A DNA stretch of 64,000 bases. Origin: Shimia isoporae (GTDB lineage: Bacteria; Pseudomonadota; Alphaproteobacteria; Rhodobacterales; Rhodobacteraceae). The notes beneath the pieces are model-generated. The model did not search any database and was not told the origin of the DNA. It saw nothing but the letters and a program-made list of their open reading frames with translations. Below are positions 25,897 through 35,147 of the stretch, one piece after another (position 1 is the first letter of the stretch; each line of letters opens with the position of its first letter). Made by a program: the position numbers and the translations under genes. Location of the stretch: assembly GCF_004346865.1 (NCBI RefSeq), contig NZ_SMGR01000001.1, positions 620,001 to 684,000 on the forward strand, written 5' to 3'.

Positions 25897-26535
25897 TCAG
25901 GCGAGACCAGGCAACAACACTTTTGCGCCTTCGGACACCATGCCGACGGCAATTGCGATCAGGATCATGCCCATCAGGCGGGTCATGATCGTTCGAGCTG
26001 TGACGCTGAGATAGCGACCGATATTGCCGGCAAAAAAGAAAACGACAGCCATAAGGCCCAGAACCAGCCCGACACAGCCTGCATAGATGAACCAGTCTTC
26101 AGGTTTCTGAACGCGCTGCGCGGCCAGGATCAGCGTTGTGATCGTGCCCGGACCGATCAGCATCGGGAACGTCATGGGATAAAACGCAATGCTGTCCGTC
26201 TCGACCTTTGCGCCGACTTCTTTCTCACGCTCCGTTCTGTGGTGTGCTGTGCTGTTGCGGCCGTTCAACATGTTAAAGCCGATAGACACGAGCACCATGC
26301 CACCCGCGACGCGAAATGCATCGATGGACACGCCGAAGAATTTCAGGATTTCCGAGCCTCCTACGGCAACAATGGCGCAGCCTATGGCCGTGTAGGTGAT
26401 GATCTGAACCGCAGCCTTTCGTTGTTCGGACTGCTCGAGGTCTTCCGTCAGGCCGAGAAAGATCGGCAAATTGATGAACGGATTCATCACCGCAAAGAGG
26501 GCGCCGAACATTGTGATGGCAAATGCGTCGCTCAT
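25897..26535 (-). CDS. MarC-family integral membrane protein
   Basis: The 212-residue protein has six hydrophobic segments and the MarC/UPF0056 signature: FGALFAVMNPFINLPIFLGL at the N-terminus, an internal loop rich in charged residues, and YPMTFPMLIGPGTITTLIL in the second half, echoing the first NP motif. The family was once thought to confer multidrug resistance, a claim later withdrawn; its function is unknown. It is convergent to glyQ with an 8-bp gap and interrupts the glyQ-glyS interval. Confidence 0.9.
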   Translation of the reverse strand: MSDAFAITMFGALFAVMNPFINLPIFLGLTEDLEQSEQRKAAVQIITYTAIGCAIVAVGGSEILKFFGVSIDAFRVAGGMVLVSIGFNMLNGRNSTAHHRTEREKEVGAKVETDSIAFYPMTFPMLIGPGTITTLILAAQRVQKPEDWFIYAGCVGLVLGLMAVVFFFAGNIGRYLSVTARTIMTRLMGMILIAIAVGMVSEGAKVLLPGLA

Positions 26536-26642
26536 GCTGTTGCGTCCGTATACTCAAAAACCTCTAATTCTGTCGCTTCAACTGTGAAGCGCTGCACTTC
26601 AATGCGCAACAGGGTTGTGCCAAATATTGACGGAGCCTTTGC

Positions 26643-27170
26643 ATGACCGGAAAAATCGTAGGAGTTTTCATTGTGCTGACAGCATTGTTGGGCGGTGCGG
26701 CCATTTACTGGCTGCAGGTCTACGGGTTTTACGAAACGATCGAAGCTTCCAGTGCAAAAGATGACGTACAGCTTACGCTATTGGTTACTGGTGAGCCCGA
26801 ACCCATCCTTTACGAGGATTTCCAGGCGATCGATGCGGACAGTTCACCAATCAGGTATCGGGCGTGTTTCACCACCGGGATGAGTGCGGCGCTGCTGACG
26901 GAAACATACGAGATGATTGAACACGCCGAACCGCGCAATGCGCCGGAGTGGTTTGATTGTTTTGATGCGAAAGAAATCGGCACGGCACTGGAAAGTGGCG
27001 AGGCCCTCGCATTTCTGGGGCAGAAAGACGTGATCTACGGCATCGACCGGTTGGTGGCAATAATGTCTGACGGGCGCGGTTTTGTCTGGCATGAAATCAA
27101 TAAATGTGGAGAAATTGCCTTTGACGGCAAGCCTTTGCCAGAGGAGTGCCCGCCTAAGCCGCTGGAGTGA
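26643..27170 (+). CDS. DUF6446-like membrane-anchored protein
   Basis: The 175-residue protein has one N-terminal membrane segment (about residues 5-25) and a soluble extracytoplasmic part with RYRACFTTGMSAALLTETYE, two further cysteines (WFDCFD, NKCGEIA) and a Pro-rich tail ending CPPKPLE. It resembles the rhodobacteral DUF6446 group found beside glycyl-tRNA synthetase genes; that assignment is from memory of gene context. No enzyme motif is visible. gltS starts 5 bp after its stop, so the genes share a transcript. Confidence 0.65.
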   Translation: MTGKIVGVFIVLTALLGGAAIYWLQVYGFYETIEASSAKDDVQLTLLVTGEPEPILYEDFQAIDADSSPIRYRACFTTGMSAALLTETYEMIEHAEPRNAPEWFDCFDAKEIGTALESGEALAFLGQKDVIYGIDRLVAIMSDGRGFVWHEINKCGEIAFDGKPLPEECPPKPLE

Positions 27171-27174
27171 CACA

Positions 27175-28386
27175 ATGGAAGACGCGATTTCTGTATCAGC
27201 AATGTTGACGGCAACCGTTGGGTTTGCCGTCTTTCTTTTAGGGGCAGGAATAACGCGGCAGGTGCGCTTGTTGCGGGAGTTCAATATTCCCGAGCCTGTG
27301 ACAGGGGGGCTTATTGCCGCTATCTGCTTCACGATCTTCACTGCGATCAGTGCGCGGGCGATCGATTTTGACATGCAGTCGCGGGACTACTTTCTCGTGT
27401 TGTTTTTCAGTGCGATCGGGTTGAATGCACGATTTGGCGATTTGATACGCGGTGGGCGTATTCTTGCTTTATTGCTGTTGCTGACGTTCGTGGCGATCGT
27501 AGTGCAGAACATCATCGGAGTGGCCAGTGCCAAACTGTTTGGCATGCCGTTTCAGACCAGTGCGCTTTTTGGTTCGGCGGCCCTGATCGGCGGCCATGGC
27601 ACCGCGATCGCATGGTCGCCCAAAATTGCGGAAGCCGCCAATTTTGAAGGCGCCCCAGAGCTGGGCATTGCCATGGCAACGCTGGGTCTTATTTCGGCTT
27701 CGCTCGTCGGCGGTCCGATCGCACGCTATTTGGTAACGCGCAACAATCTGACGTCTTCGGAAACCCATGATACGGCGATTGTCGGTGTGTCCTTTGAGGA
27801 CGAAAACAAGCAATCTGACATCACGCATGTCACCCTGATGCGAGTCACTCTGGTGTTGCATGTGACGATTATTGGCGGTGTTTTCCTTCAACGTGGTCTG
27901 GCCGACCTTGGGCTGATGTTACCGCTGTTTGTGCCCTGCCTGATGGTTGGGATAGCCGTTGGAAACGCCTATGATCGCTTTTTACCGAACTCGCCCGCAG
28001 TTTCGCGCTCGACCACTTTGGCCGAGATCTCGGATTTTGCTTTGGGCACGTTTTTGGCGATTTCGCTGATGACAATCAATCTGGCCACACTGAGCGAACT
28101 TGGTTTCGCAATTCTCGGCACGATTACGTTGCAGACAGTTTTGACCGTCATTCTAGTGATTCTTCTCCTGTTTCCGGTGCTGGGACGCAATTATGACGCG
28201 GCTGTATTGGCCTCAGGCTTTGCGGGCTTCTCTTTGGGTGCAACGCCCACTGCAATCGCCAATATGACGGCAGTGACCAAACGATATGGGCCTGCACCGC
28301 TCGCCTTTGTGGTTTTGCCCTTGGTTTCCGCCTTTTTTGTCGATATCGCGAACGCGGTTGTCATCCAGATGATTGTAGACTTCTAA
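27175..28386 (+). CDS. gltS: Sodium/glutamate symporter
   Basis: The 403-residue polytopic protein has about eleven membrane segments and the GltS repeats: EFNIPEPVTGGLIAAICF in the first half, GGHGTAIAWSPKI as a reentrant-loop motif, and GFSLGATPTAIANM as its inverted counterpart in the second half. It imports glutamate with sodium ions. The ATG at 27175 is used; the longer frame overlaps the upstream gene and has no membrane-protein character. It sits 9 bp before glyS, an uncommon partner. Confidence 0.88.
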   Translation: MEDAISVSAMLTATVGFAVFLLGAGITRQVRLLREFNIPEPVTGGLIAAICFTIFTAISARAIDFDMQSRDYFLVLFFSAIGLNARFGDLIRGGRILALLLLLTFVAIVVQNIIGVASAKLFGMPFQTSALFGSAALIGGHGTAIAWSPKIAEAANFEGAPELGIAMATLGLISASLVGGPIARYLVTRNNLTSSETHDTAIVGVSFEDENKQSDITHVTLMRVTLVLHVTIIGGVFLQRGLADLGLMLPLFVPCLMVGIAVGNAYDRFLPNSPAVSRSTTLAEISDFALGTFLAISLMTINLATLSELGFAILGTITLQTVLTVILVILLLFPVLGRNYDAAVLASGFAGFSLGATPTAIANMTAVTKRYGPAPLAFVVLPLVSAFFVDIANAVVIQMIVDF

Positions 28387-28395
28387 GGACCCGCT

Positions 28396-30621
28396 ATGCC
28401 TGATCTGCTGATCGAACTATTTTCCGAAGAAATCCCCGCGCGCATGCAGGCGCGGGCCGCTGATGATCTGCGCAAGAAGGTCACAGATGGTTTGGTGGAG
28501 GCCGGTTTGACCTATGGTGGTGCACAGGCGTTTTCCACTCCACGTCGGTTGACGCTGGCGGTTGAGGACCTCCTGGCGGAAAGCCCGACAGTCAAAGAAG
28601 AGCGCAAAGGCCCGAAAGTGGGCGCGCCGGAGAAAGCGCTGGAAGGCTTCCTGCGTGGTGCGGGTGTTGCACGTGAAGACCTCGAAGAGCGCGATACGCC
28701 GAAAGGTGCCGTCTATTTCGCGACGATCACCAAACCGGGACGCCCAGCAGCAGAGATTGTTGCGGACGTATTGGAAGACGCGATCCGGAACTTCCCGTGG
28801 CCGAAGTCCATGCGCTGGGGGGCAGGCTCATTGCGCTGGGTTCGCCCGTTGCATTCCATTCTTTGTGTTCTGTCCTCGGAAGAGGGGCATGATGTTGTCG
28901 CGCTGGACATCGATGGCATCAAGTCTGGGGACACTACCGAAGGCCATCGTTTCATGGGAAGCGGTCGGTTTGCAGTACACGGTTTTGAAGACTACGAAGC
29001 AAAGCTCAAGCGTGATCGCGTGATCCTTAACGCCGATGAGCGCGCCGAAGCAATCTGGACTGAAGCCACCAACATGGCTTTTGCACAGCGCATGGAGGTT
29101 GTCGAAGACAAAGGCCTGCTGGCCGAGGTGGCGGGACTGGTTGAGTGGCCTGTTGTCCTCATGGGGGATATCGCAGAGGACTTCCTCGGATTGCCGCCGG
29201 AGGTTTTGCAGACATCGATGAAAGAACATCAGAAGTTCTTCTCGGTAAAAAATCCGAAGACCGGCCGGATCGAAAAATTCATCACGGTGGCCAATCGCGA
29301 AACTGCGGACCACGGCAAGACGATCCTTGCTGGGAACCAGAAAGTGCTTTTCGCCCGTTTGAGCGATGCGAAGTTCTTTTGGGAGAATGATATCCGCGTG
29401 GCGGCCACTGGCGCGGCACAATGGCTTTCGAGTTTGGACAATGTCACATTCCACAACAAGCTGGGCAGTCAGGGCGACCGCGTTGGCCGGATCGCAGCTT
29501 TGGCGGCTGAGATGGCAACAGTTGCCGGCGCGGATGCCGCGCTGGCGGATACAGCTGCACGGTGGGCCAAAGCTGACCTCAGCTCCGAAATGGTTTACGA
29601 GTTCCCTGAGTTGCAAGGGCTTATGGGCCGTTACTACGCCGAAACCGCCGGTCATCCGGCCGAAGTCGCCGCCGCCGCCGAAGAACACTACTCACCTCTG
29701 GGCCCGTCTGATGATGTGCCGACGGCTGCGGTGTCCGTTTCCGTCGCTCTTGCCGATAAGCTTGACACGCTGACCGGGTTCTGGGCGATCGACGAGAAGC
29801 CTACGGGGTCCAAGGATCCGTTCGCGCTGCGTCGAGCTGCGCTTGGGGTGATCCGACTGGTGCTTGAGAATGGCCTGCGTATGCCGTTGGACGCGCACTT
29901 TGAACGTCAGTTGCTACGTCACGAAGCGCATCAGAGCGAAGACGACATGCTCGCAGAGGTGTTGGCCAAGGACATCGAGAATGAAATCGCGGAGCATGGT
30001 GTTTTGGGTGCGGTTGTTAACACTGTGAAAGCGGCTGTGGATGGCGCACTCCCCAAACACATCGAAGCGCTGCGGGACAGCCTGCCGGATGTCTCCGGCG
30101 ATTTGCTCGGATTTTTCCATGATCGCCTCAAGGTTTACTTGCGCGATCAGGGTATTCGCCATGACGTGATTGATGCCTGCATTGCGATGCCGGGCAACGA
30201 CGATTTGGCGTTGTTGGTGGCGCGTGCAAGGGCGCTGCAAGACTTCATGTCCACTGAAGACGGCGAGAACCTGTTGCAAGGCTTCAAAAGGGCCAACAAC
30301 ATCCTGAGCCAAGCCGAAGAAAAAGACGGCGTTGAATATTCCTTTGGTGCGGACGTGAAATTCGCTGAGGACGAGACCGAGAAGGCTCTATTTGCCGCGC
30401 TCGATTCCGCGGAGGGAGCAATTTCCGATGCGATAGCATCGGAGGACTTCGCTTCGGCGATGGTCACAATGGCGTCGCTACGGGCCCCAATTGATGCGTT
30501 CTTTGAGGCCGTTCAGGTCAACAGCGACAACGAAGTGGTGCGCCGAAACCGTCTGAACCTGCTGTCTCGCATCCGCGGCATTTGTCTGCAGGCGGCGGAT
30601 TTGACGCGGGTCGAAGGCTGA
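28396..30621 (+). CDS. glyS: Glycine-tRNA ligase beta subunit
   Basis: The 741-residue beta subunit of heterotetrameric GlyRS starts with LLIELFSEEIPARM and contains KSMRWGAGSLRWVRPLHSI, the HD-like segment HNKLGSQGDRVGRI, and a C-terminal anticodon-binding-type domain ending LLSRIRGICLQAADLTRVEG. The length is a little above the Escherichia coli protein (689). It binds tRNA(Gly) and completes the enzyme with glyQ at 24959. A Shine-Dalgarno (AAGGAC) sits in the 9-bp gap after gltS, so translation of the two is likely linked. Confidence 0.97.
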   Translation: MPDLLIELFSEEIPARMQARAADDLRKKVTDGLVEAGLTYGGAQAFSTPRRLTLAVEDLLAESPTVKEERKGPKVGAPEKALEGFLRGAGVAREDLEERDTPKGAVYFATITKPGRPAAEIVADVLEDAIRNFPWPKSMRWGAGSLRWVRPLHSILCVLSSEEGHDVVALDIDGIKSGDTTEGHRFMGSGRFAVHGFEDYEAKLKRDRVILNADERAEAIWTEATNMAFAQRMEVVEDKGLLAEVAGLVEWPVVLMGDIAEDFLGLPPEVLQTSMKEHQKFFSVKNPKTGRIEKFITVANRETADHGKTILAGNQKVLFARLSDAKFFWENDIRVAATGAAQWLSSLDNVTFHNKLGSQGDRVGRIAALAAEMATVAGADAALADTAARWAKADLSSEMVYEFPELQGLMGRYYAETAGHPAEVAAAAEEHYSPLGPSDDVPTAAVSVSVALADKLDTLTGFWAIDEKPTGSKDPFALRRAALGVIRLVLENGLRMPLDAHFERQLLRHEAHQSEDDMLAEVLAKDIENEIAEHGVLGAVVNTVKAAVDGALPKHIEALRDSLPDVSGDLLGFFHDRLKVYLRDQGIRHDVIDACIAMPGNDDLALLVARARALQDFMSTEDGENLLQGFKRANNILSQAEEKDGVEYSFGADVKFAEDETEKALFAALDSAEGAISDAIASEDFASAMVTMASLRAPIDAFFEAVQVNSDNEVVRRNRLNLLSRIRGICLQAADLTRVEG

Positions 30622-30703
30622 GACTTAAGTCGATTGCGAGGCAGCAAAAGCTTGCCTCGCACGCTTTCAGGCGTATTCTGCGCATCCAAAGCGAGGTGCC
30701 GCA

Positions 30704-33244
30704 GTGCAGCAGAACAATCCGAACATAACCCTGATCACACCTAAAGCGCCGGTGGCTGTGGCCACTCATGGCGGTCGGGCGAAATGTTTGCAGCGTTTGG
30801 TAAGGCTGGATTTGCCTGTGCCGACTACAGTGGCGCTGTCCTTCGATGCAGTGCACGAGATTGCCGCGGGAAACGTGCCCGACATGGCAGCGATGGCAGC
30901 CGCATTTGAAGATGGTCAGCTTTTGTGTGTGCGTCCCAGTTCGGAGGACCCCGACTGGGGTGGGCCTGGCGCTATTCTGAACATCGGGATGAACGCTGCG
31001 CGGCATCGGGTCTTGTCGGAGGAGATCGGTCCAGAAGCGGCAACCCGCCTGTATCTCAAGTTCATCCAGTCTTATTCGACACATGTGGCGCGTCTTGATC
31101 CGGACATTTTTGACGACATCGATCCGCGTGAAGAAGGAGCGCTCGAGGATTATCTGGAGGCTTACGAGGACGAGGCGGAAGAGCCGTTTCCTCAGGATCG
31201 GGATGTCCAGCTTGCTGGCGTTCTCAAGTCGATGGCGCGTGCTTGGGAAGGTACAACTGCCCGCCTATTGCGACAGGCCAAAGGTGCGCCCGCAGATGCC
31301 GGTTTGGGGCTGGTCATTCAGGCGTTGGCGCTTGGAGTTGGCAACGGTGAAAGCGGATCAGGTGTGTTGCAGTTGGTGAATAGCGACAGCGGTTATCCCC
31401 AAATCACCGGACGGTACATGAGCCAAGCGCAAGGGCGAGATGCGCTCCAGACCGGTGCAGAAGCTTTGTACTTGCAAGCGGACGAGCGTGGCCCATCGCT
31501 TGAAGAACACGCACCGGAGGTTTTTGCCAAGCTCAAGGACTACGCGGCAGTGATGCGTGTGAAGCTGCGCGAGGAAATGGAAATGGAATTCACGCTCGAA
31601 GACGGTGTGATCCACATTCTCGACGGCGTCCGTGTTCAAAGGACCGCTCGGGCGGCAGTTCGGATCGCGGTCTCGTTGGCGCAGGATGGCATCATCCCCG
31701 AGCAGGATGCCGTGATGCGGATTGAGCCACGCGCGCTCAATGAATTGTTGCACCGTCAAGTCGATCCGGAGGCAGAGCGCGACGTGATCGGAGACGGCAT
31801 TGCCGCCAGTCCCGGCGCGGCAACTGGCAAAATCGTGTTTACTGCAGCGGAAGCACAGGCGAGCAAGTCGCGCGGAGAAGCGTGTATTTTGGTACGTCGG
31901 GAAACCAACCCCGAAGATATCCGAGGCATGCACGCCGCCAACGGCGCACTGACAGAGCGGGGCGGAATGACCAGCCATGCGGCGGTGATCGCACGTGGGC
32001 TCGGGTTGCCCTGTGTCGTGGGCGCGTCCAGCCTGAAGTTCCAGACCAGCAAGAAGCGGCTGATTGCGCAAGACGGACGCGTTTTCCAAGAAGGCGATGT
32101 GATCACGGTGGATGGCACCAACGGCCAGGTGCTGGCCGGTGAACCATTGATGATGGAAGCCGCACTTGATGAAAGCTTTCAGACACTGATGGGCTGGGCG
32201 GATGAAAATCGTGACATAGGTGTTAGGGCCAACGCGGACACGCCAGCAGATGCACGGACAGCGCTGGTCTTTCAGGCCGAGGGAATTGGTCTGGCGCGTA
32301 CGGAACACATGTTCTTTGAGGCCGATCAGTTGATCGCGATGCGCGAGGTGATTTTCGCAAACGACCCCGAGGGTCGCAGTGTGGCGCTGCAGGCTCTTTT
32401 GCCGATGCAGCGGGAGATGTTTGTTGAGTTGTTCGAGGTCATGGATGGCAGGCCAGTTTGCATCCGACTTTTTGACCCGCCCTTACATGAATTCCTGCCG
32501 ACGGACCGTTCCGGCTTGAGGGATCTGGCGGAAGCGCTCGGTCTTTCCTTGAGCACCGTGACACGGCGTGTGGAAGAACTCGGCGAGTATAACCCAATGC
32601 TTGGTATGCGGGGTGTTCGCCTCGGAATTACGGTGCCTGAAATCCTCGACATGCAGGCGCGGGCGATCTTCGAGGCGATGCTGGATGCGGCTGGCGAAAG
32701 CGAGCCGGTTGTTCCCGAGATCATGATCCCGCTCGTTTCCGCAAAACGCGAAGTTGAATTGGTCAAAACCCGGATCGATGCGGTTGCTGCGGCCGTGCGC
32801 ACAGAGCGTGGAAGGGACTTTGAATACAGACTTGGCGTTATGGTGGAGACGCCCAGGGCAGCCCTGCGTGCTGAAGACATCGCGCAACACTGCGAGTTCT
32901 TCAGCTTCGGCACTAACGATTTGACGCAGATGACCTATGGTCTGTCGCGAGATGATGCGGGTCGCTTTATGTCGCCATATGTACAGCAAGGCGTTTTTCC
33001 GGAAGATCCGTTTCACACGCTGGATCAGGAAGGCGTGGGGGAATTGTTGCGCCTCGGGGCTGAACGGGGGCGAAAGGCTCGGGCCGATCTGACGCTTTCT
33101 GTTTGTGGCGAACATGGTGGTTCACCCGAATCAATTGCCTTTTGCAGGACTATCGGCATGGACTATGTGTCCTGCTCCCCGTTCCGAGTACCCGTTGCCC
33201 GCTTAGCGGCGGCCCAATTGGCGATTCGTGACAAAATTGAATAA
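30704..33244 (+). CDS. PEP-utilising enzyme related to pyruvate,phosphate dikinase, with divergent ATP-binding half
   Basis: The 846-residue protein follows the PPDK plan. The C-terminal half is well preserved: phosphohistidine motif GGMTSHAAVIARGLG with His425, ARTEHMFFEADQ, RLFDPPLHEFLP, GTNDLTQMTYGLSRDD and the catalytic Cys801 in VCGEHGGSPES. The N-terminal ATP-grasp half is short and altered. GGKG becomes GGRA, and the segment matching PPDK GEYLxNAQGEDVVAG reads GRYMSQAQGRDALQTG, replacing a metal-ligand Glu. It may phosphorylate a different substrate or be a PEP-binding regulator. The start is a GTG after GAGG. True PPDK is about 880-900 residues. Confidence 0.8.
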   Translation: MQQNNPNITLITPKAPVAVATHGGRAKCLQRLVRLDLPVPTTVALSFDAVHEIAAGNVPDMAAMAAAFEDGQLLCVRPSSEDPDWGGPGAILNIGMNAARHRVLSEEIGPEAATRLYLKFIQSYSTHVARLDPDIFDDIDPREEGALEDYLEAYEDEAEEPFPQDRDVQLAGVLKSMARAWEGTTARLLRQAKGAPADAGLGLVIQALALGVGNGESGSGVLQLVNSDSGYPQITGRYMSQAQGRDALQTGAEALYLQADERGPSLEEHAPEVFAKLKDYAAVMRVKLREEMEMEFTLEDGVIHILDGVRVQRTARAAVRIAVSLAQDGIIPEQDAVMRIEPRALNELLHRQVDPEAERDVIGDGIAASPGAATGKIVFTAAEAQASKSRGEACILVRRETNPEDIRGMHAANGALTERGGMTSHAAVIARGLGLPCVVGASSLKFQTSKKRLIAQDGRVFQEGDVITVDGTNGQVLAGEPLMMEAALDESFQTLMGWADENRDIGVRANADTPADARTALVFQAEGIGLARTEHMFFEADQLIAMREVIFANDPEGRSVALQALLPMQREMFVELFEVMDGRPVCIRLFDPPLHEFLPTDRSGLRDLAEALGLSLSTVTRRVEELGEYNPMLGMRGVRLGITVPEILDMQARAIFEAMLDAAGESEPVVPEIMIPLVSAKREVELVKTRIDAVAAAVRTERGRDFEYRLGVMVETPRAALRAEDIAQHCEFFSFGTNDLTQMTYGLSRDDAGRFMSPYVQQGVFPEDPFHTLDQEGVGELLRLGAERGRKARADLTLSVCGEHGGSPESIAFCRTIGMDYVSCSPFRVPVARLAAAQLAIRDKIE

Positions 33245-33394
33245 AATAAGGTGCTTCCGCCGTTTTTTGGCCATCAGTAAAGCTTCAAAAAATCAAGCAA
33301 AATGCTCTGACGTTTACCATTTTTACGTTTTGAGCTAATAAAACGGCCGTTGTGATGCGGGGGGCAAGCCGCATTCGGTAACTGTGAGGTTGAA

Positions 33395-34036
33395 ATGCGG
33401 ACCGTAGTTCTGGCTATTGCGGCGGCCTTTGTGTCGTCCAGTGTTGCATTTGCTGAAGCACCTGCTTCTGGCAAAGAGGCAGTGGGAAATCCGAAAAAAG
33501 TTGTGCTTTTTGACGGAAAATCCCTGCGCGAGATCTTTGTGCCGAAGAAGAAAAAACCAACCGAGATCACTTATAGCCGCGCGTTCGTCGACAGCTTGCC
33601 CAAGGTCGAGGACAAACACCGTTCCGATGAATTGGTTTGCTTGGCCGAGGCACTGTATTTTGAGGCTCGCGGTGAAGGTGTGAAGGGTCAGTTCGCGGTG
33701 GCGGAAGTCATCATGAACCGAGCCGAGCACGGGAGCTTTCCCGATAGTGTCTGCGGTGTGATCAAGCAGGGTACGGCCTCAGGGCGCAAGTATCAGTGTC
33801 AGTTCACCTATAACTGCGACGGTGTGACCAACCGCATTCACGAAAAAGATGCCTATGAGCGCGTTGTGAAGGTAGCCTATTTGTCGCTGGACGGCGTGCC
33901 TCGCGGTTTGACGGATGGCGCAACACATTATCACACCAAGGCGGTCAGCCCACGGTGGTCGCGAACTTTTCCGCGGACCGCGACCATCGGCGTTCACCAC
34001 TTCTACCGTATGCCAACGCGTTTGACGCAGAACTGA
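33395..34036 (+). CDS. Cell-wall hydrolase, SleB/Hydrolase_2 family
   Basis: The 213-residue protein has a Sec signal peptide (residues 1-20) and a Hydrolase_2 domain from about residue 75: LVCLAEALYFEARGEGVKGQ with the probable catalytic Glu, AEVIMNRAEHG, SVCGVIKQG, CQFTYNCDG, and GATHYHTKAVSPRW near the end. Relatives of the SleB family are lytic transglycosylases that open peptidoglycan. It would act in the periplasm in wall remodelling. The 150-bp upstream region is AT-rich and should hold its promoter, though no strong box is obvious. Confidence 0.88.
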   Translation: MRTVVLAIAAAFVSSSVAFAEAPASGKEAVGNPKKVVLFDGKSLREIFVPKKKKPTEITYSRAFVDSLPKVEDKHRSDELVCLAEALYFEARGEGVKGQFAVAEVIMNRAEHGSFPDSVCGVIKQGTASGRKYQCQFTYNCDGVTNRIHEKDAYERVVKVAYLSLDGVPRGLTDGATHYHTKAVSPRWSRTFPRTATIGVHHFYRMPTRLTQN

Positions 34037-34058
34037 CATCGGCGAACAAATGAAACGG

Positions 34059-34083
34059 AACCCGTGCTATTGCGCGGGTTTTG
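34059..34083 (+). terminator. Hairpin terminator after the cell-wall hydrolase gene
   Basis: AACCCGTGC pairs with GCGCGGGTT (one G-U) around a TATT loop, followed by TTG. The short T-run makes it a modest intrinsic terminator. Confidence 0.6.
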
Positions 34084-34179
34084 ACGTCTTTGGACTATGG
34101 CGTGCCGCCAAATGCTCTGTTATGCGCGCGGCAACAGACATAGTCTGATTAGTGCCGGACAAAACACGGGAGTGGCGTC

Positions 34180-35109
34180 ATGACCAATGAAATTCGCCTT
34201 GCCTTCGCGCATCCATCGGAGCGCTCGGAAGCTATGGCCGATGGCGAGCCGCTGGATCGGATTTCCTTGCGCGATCATACCGTCGAAGTGGAGATCGGCG
34301 CGTTTCAGGCAGAGCGTGGAACAACTCAGCGGGTATGTTTCAACGTTGTGGTTGAAGTCCGTCCCATCACAGCTCCTGTGGACGATGATGTTGACCGCAT
34401 TCTGTCATATGACAAGGTAACGGAAGCCATTGCTTTTGAACTTGCTGCAGAACGCCTGAATTTGCTCGAGACGCTTGCGGCACGGGTCGCAGATCGTATC
34501 CTGCTTGAACCGCAAGCGATGCGAGTGTTCGTGCGCATCGAGAAGCTTGACCGCGGACCTGGCGCACTGGGTGTGGAAATTGTGCGGAGTCGCAAGACGC
34601 ATTTGACCCCGGTGGAGGAAATCGAAGAGGAAGAAGCGCCGCACCCGCGTGTTGTGTTTGTTTCCAATGCCGCGATTGAGTCGCCTCTGCTAACTGGCTG
34701 GATTGATCAACTGGCTTCGCAAGGCGCGCCTTTGATTTTCTGCGTTGGCGTTTCAGATGTGACGGCGCCTCAAACCGGCCACAAGATGACGCAGAGACGG
34801 GTGGATCTTTTAGCAATTGAGCAGAACGCATGGCGGCTCGCGGCAAAAGACGAACGCTGCGTTGTTGTGGACACACGCACCGAACTTGATTGGGCCATGA
34901 AGAACGGGCAAATCTGCGTCTGGGCGCCTTCCAAGGTCGTGCTGGATGCGGTGGAGGGTCCTCCCGCGGATACGACGGACGGGCTTGAGTTGTGCCAATG
35001 GTTCGCGGCCGAAATGGAAGGTTTGCAGCTGTGTGTAATTGGCGCCCATGGGCCTGAAGGAGCAGATGTACCGGTTCGGATGATTGCTCTGGATCAGGCA
35101 ACGCTCTAA
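34180..35109 (+). CDS. folB: Dihydroneopterin aldolase fused to an uncharacterised C-terminal domain
   Basis: Residues about 24-145 form a FolB domain: DRISLRDHTVEVEIGAFQ, RILSYDKVTEAI, LNLLETLAARVADRIL and VRIEKLDRGPGALG match the family strands and its conserved Glu and Lys. FolB converts 7,8-dihydroneopterin to 6-hydroxymethyl-dihydropterin and glycolaldehyde. After an acidic linker (VEEIEEEEAPH) a further 150-residue alpha/beta domain runs from VVFVSNAAIESP to the end; I do not recognise it. Ordinary FolB is about 120 residues. folP follows after 38 bp, making a folate operon. Confidence 0.85.
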   Translation: MTNEIRLAFAHPSERSEAMADGEPLDRISLRDHTVEVEIGAFQAERGTTQRVCFNVVVEVRPITAPVDDDVDRILSYDKVTEAIAFELAAERLNLLETLAARVADRILLEPQAMRVFVRIEKLDRGPGALGVEIVRSRKTHLTPVEEIEEEEAPHPRVVFVSNAAIESPLLTGWIDQLASQGAPLIFCVGVSDVTAPQTGHKMTQRRVDLLAIEQNAWRLAAKDERCVVVDTRTELDWAMKNGQICVWAPSKVVLDAVEGPPADTTDGLELCQWFAAEMEGLQLCVIGAHGPEGADVPVRMIALDQATL

Positions 35110-35147
35110 GGCTTGAGTTTTGCCGGATTTGAGCGCATGGAACGAAC

